64,000 bases of DNA, taken from positions 1 to 64,000 of the forward strand of contig NZ_JAKLTO010000002.1 of the NCBI RefSeq assembly GCF_022012335.1. The letters are read 5' to 3'. Below, one piece after another: positions 58,753 through 64,000 of this stretch. Within the stretch, counting starts at the first letter, position 1; each line of letters starts with the position of its first letter. Below the pieces are notes generated by a model that made no database searches, had not been told where the DNA came from, and saw only the letters and a list, made by a program, of their open reading frames with translations. Origin of the DNA: Flavobacterium sp. SM15. GTDB lineage: Bacteria > Bacteroidota > Bacteroidia > Flavobacteriales > Flavobacteriaceae. A program made the translations under genes and the position numbers.

Positions 58753-60081
58753 TTAAACCTCAACATTCACAAATTCCATTCGAACCATACCGTCTTCATC
58801 GATTCTGGTAAGGTTGATTTCATGTAAAGTATTTACCAATTCCGGATTCCAAGGAGTTTTTACTTTTACATAATTTTCGGTAAATCCGTGAATGTAACCT
58901 TCTTTATTTTCTCCTTCAAACAAAACGGTTCTGGTAGTTCCGATTTGGCTTTCGTAAAAAGCACGGCGTTTTTTAACCGATAAACCTCGTAACATTTTAC
59001 TTCGTTTGGCACGTACATTTCCGGGAACAACGCCTTCCATTTCTGCCGCTTCGGTATTATCTCGTTCCGAATAAGTAAAGACGTGCAAATACGAAATATC
59101 CAATTCGTTTAAAAAATTATAGGTTTCCAAAAAATGTTCATCGGTTTCACCCGGAAAACCAACAATCACGTCCACCCCAATACAAGCATGTGGCATCGCC
59201 TCGCGGATTTTCGTCACTCTTTCGGAATATAATTCACGTAAATAACGACGTTTCATTTTTTTCAGAATGTCGTTACTTCCGGATTGAAGCGGAATATGAA
59301 AATGCGGTACAAACGTTCGGCTTTGGGAAACAAAATCAATCGTTTCGTTTTTCAACAGATTTGGTTCGATGGACGAAATACGCAAACGCTCAATTCCTTC
59401 CACCTCATCAAGTGCCTGAACCAATTCGAAAAAGGTATGCTCGTGCTTTTTATTTCCGAATTCGCCTTTACCGTAATCTCCAATATTCACGCCAGTTAGT
59501 ACGATTTCTTTAATTCCCTGCTGAGAAATTTCCTTGGCGTTTTTCATTACGTTTTCCATCGTGTCGCTTCGGGAAATTCCGCGTGCTAATGGAATGGTGC
59601 AATAGGTACATTTATAATCACAACCGTCCTGAACTTTTAAAAAAGCACGGGTTCTGTCACCAATGGAATAACTTCCCACATAAAAATCAGCTTCTTCGAT
59701 TTCACAAGAATGCACCTCGCCCATGTCGTTTTTAGACAAATCGTTGATGTAATCCGTGATCTTGAATTTTTCGGTCGCGCCTAAAACCAAATCCACTCCG
59801 TCCACATCGGCCAATTCTTCCGGTTTTAACTGCGCATAACAACCTACCGCTGCAACGAATGCTTTCTCGTTGAGCTTCATGGCTTTTTTAACAATCTGTT
59901 TGAATTGCTTGTCGGCGTTTTCCGTTACCGAACAGGTATTGATTACGTAAATGTCGGCTACTTCTTCGAAATCGACACGGTCAAAGCCTTCGTCCTGAAA
60001 GCTTCGCGCTATGGTTGATGTTTCTGAAAAGTTCAGTTTGCAACCCAGCGTGTAAAAGGCAACTTTTTTTCTGTTTTCCAT
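58753..60081 (-). CDS. mtaB: tRNA t6A37 methylthiotransferase MtaB
   Basis: A 442-aa radical SAM enzyme that adds a methylthio group to t6A37 of tRNAs reading ANN codons. It has the UPF0004 N-terminal domain with cysteines for the second cluster (YTLGCKLNFSETSTIARSF, VINTCSVTENADKQ, AAVGCYAQLKPEEL), the radical SAM motif CDYKCTYC and HIPLQSGSNDILKKMKRRYL, and a C-terminal TRAM domain (from about 375). It is full length. A 602-base non-coding stretch, mostly tandem repeats, lies upstream of its start. Confidence 0.95.
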   Translation of the reverse strand: MENRKKVAFYTLGCKLNFSETSTIARSFQDEGFDRVDFEEVADIYVINTCSVTENADKQFKQIVKKAMKLNEKAFVAAVGCYAQLKPEELADVDGVDLVLGATEKFKITDYINDLSKNDMGEVHSCEIEEADFYVGSYSIGDRTRAFLKVQDGCDYKCTYCTIPLARGISRSDTMENVMKNAKEISQQGIKEIVLTGVNIGDYGKGEFGNKKHEHTFFELVQALDEVEGIERLRISSIEPNLLKNETIDFVSQSRTFVPHFHIPLQSGSNDILKKMKRRYLRELYSERVTKIREAMPHACIGVDVIVGFPGETDEHFLETYNFLNELDISYLHVFTYSERDNTEAAEMEGVVPGNVRAKRSKMLRGLSVKKRRAFYESQIGTTRTVLFEGENKEGYIHGFTENYVKVKTPWNPELVNTLHEINLTRIDEDGMVRMEFVNVEV

Positions 60082-60231
60082 AAGTAAGCTTAATTAATGA
60101 AATCGTCGTCAAAAATTAAGGCTGCAAATTTAAGTACAAAATTCGGTTTGAAAAAATTATTAAAAAGCTATCGCTCAACTATTTGCCGCCTCCCTTTTAC
60201 TTCAACTTTTTACTATTCGACATTTTAACAG

Positions 60232-60627
60232 GTTTATCAACGTAATAAAAGTGGTTCCGAACATAATAAAACACGTTTACCAACCTAATAAAAGTGGTTC
60301 TGAACGTAGTAAAACACGTCAACCAACGTGGTAATAACAGTTCTAAACGTGGTAAAACACGTTAACCAACGTGGTAATAGCAGTTCTAAACGTGGTAAAA
60401 CACGTTAACCAACGTGGTAATAGCAGTTCTAAACGTGGTAAAACACGTTAACCAACGTAGTAATAACAGTTCTGAACGTGGTAAAACACGTCAACCAACG
60501 TGGTAATAACAGTTCTAAACGTGGTAAAACACGTTAACCAATGTGGTAATAGCAGTTCTAAACGTGGTAATAGCAGTTCTGAACGTGGTAAAACACGTTG
60601 AGCAACCTAATAAAAGTAGTTCGGAAC
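60232..60627. repeat. 43-bp tandem repeat array, non-coding
   Basis: Units begin at 60232, 60275, 60318, 60361, 60404, 60447, 60490 and 60533, all exactly 43 bases apart; then a 21-base half unit is inserted and a partial unit starts at 60597. Each unit is itself two related halves of 21 and 22 bases, both starting AACGTGGTAA. Within each unit AACGTG-N6-CACGTT forms an inverted repeat. The central units are almost identical, the outer ones diverge. The period is not a multiple of 3 and stops occur in all frames, so it does not code for protein. No spacers are present, so it is not CRISPR. Confidence 0.93.
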
Positions 60628-60646
60628 TTTTTTCAAAAGTCTTTCC

Positions 60647-60674
60647 CAATAAAAAACCCGACTCACGCCGGGTT
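60647..60674 (-). terminator. Terminator after aspA
   Basis: On the minus strand aacccg and cgggtt pair around an 8-base loop and are followed by TTTTTTATT. Confidence 0.75.
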
Positions 60675-60683
60675 GTTATTTCT

Positions 60684-62081
60684 TTATTTTAAATTCTTGG
60701 GAGCGAGCATATTCTCTGGATTCAGGATGTCGTCCAATTCTTCTTTGGATAAAATATTGTGCTCCAACACTAAATTGTAAACACTTTTACCGGTTTCCAA
60801 AGCCTCTTTCGCAATTTTAGTACTGTTTTTATATCCGATATAAGGATTCAAAGCGGTCACAATTCCGATACTGTGCAACACCATTTCACGGCAATGTTCT
60901 TCGTTAGCAGTAATTCCATCAATACATCTTTCACGCAAAGTATCCATCGCATTCGATAACAATTGCATGGATTCCATAATTGCATAGGTTAAAACCGGTT
61001 CCATTACATTAAGTTGCAATTGCCCTGCCTCGGCTGCCATGGTAACGGTCAAGTCATTCCCGATTACACGAAAACACACCTGATTCATCACTTCCGGAAT
61101 CACCGGATTTACTTTCCCCGGCATAATCGAGGAACCCGGCTGCATCGGTGGCAGGTTAATTTCATTCAAACCACAACGCGGGCCAGAGGAAAGCAAGCGC
61201 AAATCGTTACAAATCTTGGAAATTTTAATCGCCATGCGTTTCAAAGCCGAAGAATAAATCACGTAAGCCCCAGTATCCGGCGTAGCTTCAATTAAATTCG
61301 GAGCAGAAACAATTGCCAGGCCGGTAACTTTTGCTAAATTCTCAGCACATAATTTAGCATAACCCGGAGCAGCGTTAATTCCGGTTCCAATGGCAGTGGC
61401 TCCCATATTGGTTTCCAGCATCAGATTGGAATTATGCGTTAGTCGATCTACCTCTTCATCTAAAGTAGCTGCAAAAGCTTCAAATTCCTGACCAAGAGTC
61501 ATAGGAACCGCATCCTGCAATTGCGTTCTTCCCATTTTCAAAACGTGTTTAAATTCCTCGCCTTTCTTACGAAAAGAAGCAATCAATTCTTTAAGATGCT
61601 CAATAAGCTGCATATTGGAATGAATCGCTGCAATACGAATCGCTGTTGGATAAGCATCGTTTGTAGATTGAGAAAGGTTTACATGATCGTTGGGAGAGCA
61701 ATATTGATAGTCGCCTTTTTGATAACCCATTAGTTCCAAAGCGCGGTTGGCCAACACTTCATTAATATTCATATTGGTGGATGTCCCTGCGCCACCTTGA
61801 ATCATATCTACAGGAAACTCCTGATCGAACTTGCCTTCAAGAACTTCTTTAGCCGCAGCAACAATTGCATCTTTTAGTTTTGCGTCCAATAATCCTAATT
61901 GAAAATTTGTCTCAGCCGCTCCCCATTTTACATAAGCCAAGCCTTTAATAAACTCAGGAAACTGATGAAGTTTTACACCGGAAATCTTAAAATTTTCAAT
62001 TGCTCTTTGGGTCTGAATCCCATAATAAGCTGATTCAGGAACTTGCATATCCCCTAACAAATCGTTTTCTGTTCTGTACAT
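60684..62081 (-). CDS. aspA: Aspartate ammonia-lyase
   Basis: AspA interconverts aspartate with fumarate and ammonia. The 465-aa protein begins with [20 protein letters not shown], closer to AspA than to fumarase C. It has the family regions [58 protein letters not shown] and the flexible loop [20 protein letters not shown] with the catalytic Ser. Fumarase C is the only real alternative and is less likely, given the N terminus and the [13 protein letters not shown] segment. It is flanked by terminators on both sides. Confidence 0.9.
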   Translation of the reverse strand: MYRTENDLLGDMQVPESAYYGIQTQRAIENFKISGVKLHQFPEFIKGLAYVKWGAAETNFQLGLLDAKLKDAIVAAAKEVLEGKFDQEFPVDMIQGGAGTSTNMNINEVLANRALELMGYQKGDYQYCSPNDHVNLSQSTNDAYPTAIRIAAIHSNMQLIEHLKELIASFRKKGEEFKHVLKMGRTQLQDAVPMTLGQEFEAFAATLDEEVDRLTHNSNLMLETNMGATAIGTGINAAPGYAKLCAENLAKVTGLAIVSAPNLIEATPDTGAYVIYSSALKRMAIKISKICNDLRLLSSGPRCGLNEINLPPMQPGSSIMPGKVNPVIPEVMNQVCFRVIGNDLTVTMAAEAGQLQLNVMEPVLTYAIMESMQLLSNAMDTLRERCIDGITANEEHCREMVLHSIGIVTALNPYIGYKNSTKIAKEALETGKSVYNLVLEHNILSKEELDDILNPENMLAPKNLK

Positions 62082-62110
62082 GATTTTTCAGTTTTGAGGA
62101 ATAAATTTAC

Positions 62111-62143
62111 AAAAAAACCGCGACTACTTATGCAATCGCGGTT
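62111..62143 (-). terminator. Terminator after the GlmU-like gene
   Basis: On the minus strand aaccgcga and tcgcggtt pair around a 12-base loop and run into seven T residues. Confidence 0.8.
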
Positions 62144-62164
62144 TCTATTTCTTGGAATAAAAGA

Positions 62165-63340
62165 CTATTCTTTTCGGTACTTTTTGGTTTCTTCAAAAAC
62201 GTGTTCCATAATTTTAGCATCCTGTTCCGTAAAATCCACATGACGACGGGACATTACAATTTTAGCGGTTTGAAACGCTTTACTGGTCATATAGGTTGTA
62301 AACCCTGAAGCGCCACCCCAAGAGAAACTCGGTACAAAATTGCGCGGAAAACCACTTCCGAAGATATTCGCAGAAACTCCCACAACGGTTCCGGTATTGA
62401 ACATCGTATTGATTCCGCATTTGCTGTGATCACCCATCATGAGCCCGCAAAACTGCAAACCGGTTTTGGCAAAGCCTTCGGTTTCATAGCTCCACAATTT
62501 TACTTCTTCGTAATTGTTTTTCAGGTTGGAATTGTTACTGTCTGCCCCGATGTTACACCATTCTCCTAAAACAGAATTTCCTAAAAAACCATCATGTCCT
62601 TTGTTGGAATATCCGAAAAGAACAGAATTATTCACTTCGCCTCCAATTCTGGAATGAGGCCCAACAGTTGTAGCTCCGTATATTTTAGTAGCTAATTTCA
62701 CTTGTGCTTCTTCGCACAAAGCAAACGGCCCGCGAATTACAGAACCTTCCATAATTTCAGAATTTTTCCCGATATAAATAGGTCCGGTTGAGGCATTTAA
62801 GGTGACGAATTCTAACTTTGCTCCTTCTTCGATAAAAATATTTTCGGGTGCGATTACATTTACGCTCTTAGGAATAGGCTGTGAAAAACGTCCTTCGGTG
62901 ACAAGCTCGAAGTCTTCACGCAAAGCCACATCATTTTTGGAAAAAATATCCCAAGTATTCTGGATTTGAATGCAGTCCTGAGTGTATTCGATGATTTCAT
63001 AAGTATCAAAATCCACTTCTTCCTGATTTTCCTTGCTGTAAAAAGCGATCACCTCATCGTTATAAAAAATCGCCTGATTTGCCTCTAAAGACCGTACCAT
63101 CTCCGAAAGAATGTCGTTAGGCAAAAACGAAGCATTGATCATGACGTTTTCTTCCATTTCCACCATGGGAAACTTTTCCATTAAATATTCTTCCGTTAAT
63201 GTGGTGGTGGTGTATCCTAAGTATTTTTCCCATTTTTCACGAATGGTTAAAATCCCGACACGGATATCGGCTACGGGACGGGTAAAGGTAAAAGGCAATA
63301 AAGCATTGCGAACAGTTCCGTCAAAAAGTATATAGTTCAT
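62165..63340 (-). CDS. GlmU-like putative sugar nucleotidyltransferase
   Basis: A 391-aa protein with an N-terminal domain like nucleotidyltransferases of Bacteroidota (ILFDGTVRNALLPFTFTRPV, ADIRVGILTIREKWEKYLG) and a C-terminal left-handed beta-helix of hexapeptide repeats (about 185-340: IYIGKNSEIMEGSVIRGPFA, GEVNNSVLFGYSNKGHDGFL). The GxGxRxxP pyrophosphorylase motif of true GlmU is not seen, so activity on sugar nucleotides is uncertain. In related genomes this is annotated as GlmU family protein. It is next to rpmE2 on the same strand. Confidence 0.82.
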   Translation of the reverse strand: MNYILFDGTVRNALLPFTFTRPVADIRVGILTIREKWEKYLGYTTTTLTEEYLMEKFPMVEMEENVMINASFLPNDILSEMVRSLEANQAIFYNDEVIAFYSKENQEEVDFDTYEIIEYTQDCIQIQNTWDIFSKNDVALREDFELVTEGRFSQPIPKSVNVIAPENIFIEEGAKLEFVTLNASTGPIYIGKNSEIMEGSVIRGPFALCEEAQVKLATKIYGATTVGPHSRIGGEVNNSVLFGYSNKGHDGFLGNSVLGEWCNIGADSNNSNLKNNYEEVKLWSYETEGFAKTGLQFCGLMMGDHSKCGINTMFNTGTVVGVSANIFGSGFPRNFVPSFSWGGASGFTTYMTSKAFQTAKIVMSRRHVDFTEQDAKIMEHVFEETKKYRKE

Positions 63341-63407
63341 GAGTATCGGTTTGTTTATTGGTTATCGGCAACCAAAACCAAAGTTACAAAGTTTTCGTTC
63401 AGATAAA

Positions 63408-63438
63408 AATAAAAAGCCTCCCAAAACTGAGAGGCTTT
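63408..63438 (-). terminator. Terminator after rpmE2
   Basis: On the minus strand aagcctc and gaggctt pair around a 9-base loop, followed by TTTTTATTTTT. Confidence 0.78.
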
Positions 63439-63458
63439 CAAATCTATTGAAACAGCTA

Positions 63459-63710
63459 TTATTTGCTGAATTTCGCGTATTTGTTTTTGAATTTATCAAT
63501 ACGTCCTGCAGTATCGATAAGTTTCGATTTACCGGTATAGAAAGGGTGAGATGTTCTTGAAATCTCCATTTTGTATACTGGGTACTCTACACCGTCAACA
63601 GTGATGGTTTCTTTAGTTTCTACTGTAGATTTAGTAATGAATACATCTTCATTCGACATATCTTTGAAGGCTACTAATCTGTAATTTTCCGGGTGAATTC
63701 CTTTTTTCAT
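63459..63710 (-). CDS. rpmE2: 50S ribosomal protein L31, type B
   Basis: An 83-aa ribosomal protein of the zinc-free L31B type (MKKGIHPENYRLVAFKDMSN, ISRTSHPFYTGKSKLIDTAG, RIDKFKNKYAKF). It lacks the CxxC pair of type A L31, so it does not bind zinc. In many bacteria the type B form is used under zinc shortage; in Flavobacteria it is usually the only copy, which cannot be checked here. Confidence 0.96.
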   Translation of the reverse strand: MKKGIHPENYRLVAFKDMSNEDVFITKSTVETKETITVDGVEYPVYKMEISRTSHPFYTGKSKLIDTAGRIDKFKNKYAKFSK

Positions 63711-63903
63711 GGTAAATCTTTTTTATTAATTGGTTACAGCTGTTCTGATGCTTTTATTCTCTAAAAGGTATAAACACACTGTAACTTTTTTGTTTATAAA
63801 CTTTTTATTTCAGGCTGCAAATTTACAACTATATTTTTAATTTCAAATAGTTGTGTAACTTTTTTTAAAGAACAGTAACTAACTGCTGATAGAGCAGAAT
63901 TCT

Positions 63904-63911
63904 TATATTTG
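63904..63911 (+). promoter_or_regulatory. -7 box of the last gene
   Basis: TATATTTG matches TAnnTTTG, 31 bases before the ATG at 63943. Confidence 0.45.
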
Positions 63912-63942
63912 TAAATTATTTAAACCAAAAACAGAAACTATT

Positions 63943-64000
63943 ATGAATCCAATCATCAAACAAAACGGAATTAATTATGGTCTGGCCATGGGTATAATCT
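63943..64000 (+). CDS. N-terminal end of a probable membrane protein (DUF4199-like), 3' partial
   Basis: Only 19 residues are inside the window (MNPIIKQNGINYGLAMGII). This start, with a short polar lead into a hydrophobic helix, is typical of DUF4199 membrane proteins of Flavobacteriia, but the fragment is too short for certainty. The promoter box just upstream and the A-rich leader support a true start. Confidence 0.55.
   Translation, partial: MNPIIKQNGINYGLAMGII

Noticed and set aside
60232..60627. CRISPR array
   Set aside because: The units are joined head to tail with no unique spacers, and no cas genes lie near.
60684..62081. Fumarase C as the identity of this lyase
   Set aside because: The N terminus [15 protein letters not shown] and the [19 protein letters not shown] segment fit aspartate ammonia-lyase better.

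Overview
The window looks like a chromosomal segment of a Flavobacterium-type bacterium (Bacteroidota, Flavobacteriia). The grounds are: AT-rich DNA; promoters with the Bacteroidota -7 consensus TAnnTTTG; A-rich ribosome sites; type IX secretion C-terminal sorting domains; SprB-type adhesin repeats; carotenoid genes of the flavobacterial type; and many single-domain lipoproteins. No rRNA, phage, transposase or CRISPR array is seen, so this is mostly core genome with a few lineage-specific modules.

Layout. 1-3 kb: the 3' end of a large SprB-repeat adhesin, an orphan hypothetical gene, then dnaB on the minus strand. 3-7.3 kb (minus): accA, then tgt, an LptF/LptG permease and an EamA transporter in one tight run. 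7.5-9.4 kb: a split transketolase. 9.4-12.7 kb: an FKBP/TSP3-repeat lipoprotein, an S4-domain protein overlapping a TPMT-like methyltransferase, a phosphoribosyltransferase and aroK. 12.8-13.3 kb: two identical tRNA-Lys genes and one tRNA-Leu; a shared hairpin-bearing flank follows the second tRNA-Lys and the tRNA-Leu. 13.4-18.3 kb: carotenoid island (crtY divergent from a B12-binding MerR regulator, then crtI-crtB-crtZ), which should convert phytoene precursor to zeaxanthin. 18.4-20.4 kb (minus): ECF sigma factor, putative anti-sigma factor and two DUF4252 proteins.

20.5-30.7 kb is a vitamin B12 locus. A cobalamin riboswitch precedes btuB and a BtuG-like beta-propeller lipoprotein. A minus-strand salvage operon (Cys-rich protein, cobU, fused bluB-cobT, cobS, cobC) is divergent from btuF-btuC-btuD. 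Together these would bring corrinoid across both membranes, make the lower ligand DMB and assemble the nucleotide loop. The CarH/LitR-like regulator of the carotenoid island keeps the residues expected to bind adenosylcobalamin, so B12 status and light may be linked to pigment synthesis.

30.8-39.9 kb: housekeeping and small enzymes (dienelactone hydrolase, Na/Pi cotransporter, VOC proteins, acyltransferase, pseudouridine synthase, rmuC, thioesterase). 40-45.5 kb: an extracytoplasmic redox cluster (diheme cytochrome lipoprotein, ASPIC/UnbV type IX-secreted protein, DUF5777 barrel, OB-fold protein, mono-heme lipoprotein, YceI). 45.6-49.7 kb: two tandem DUF3857 proteins. 49.7-54.4 kb: Kir-type K+ channel, a DUF1905-like protein, a CarB without its allosteric domain, and rpmH. 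54.6-60.1 kb: TPR-like protein, thioredoxin-like protein, half-size TauE, lytic transglycosylase, hydrolase, GNAT, hypothetical gene and mtaB. 60.2-60.6 kb: a non-coding 43-bp tandem repeat array. 60.7-64 kb: aspA, a GlmU-like protein, rpmE2 and the start of a further gene.

The most notable points are the CarH-like regulator with inverted-repeat sites at crt promoters, the complete B12 unit with a BluB-CobT fusion, the tandem repeat array, a Tgt lacking its zinc cysteines and a CarB ending before its regulatory domain. All calls come from reading the sequence; no database search was run.
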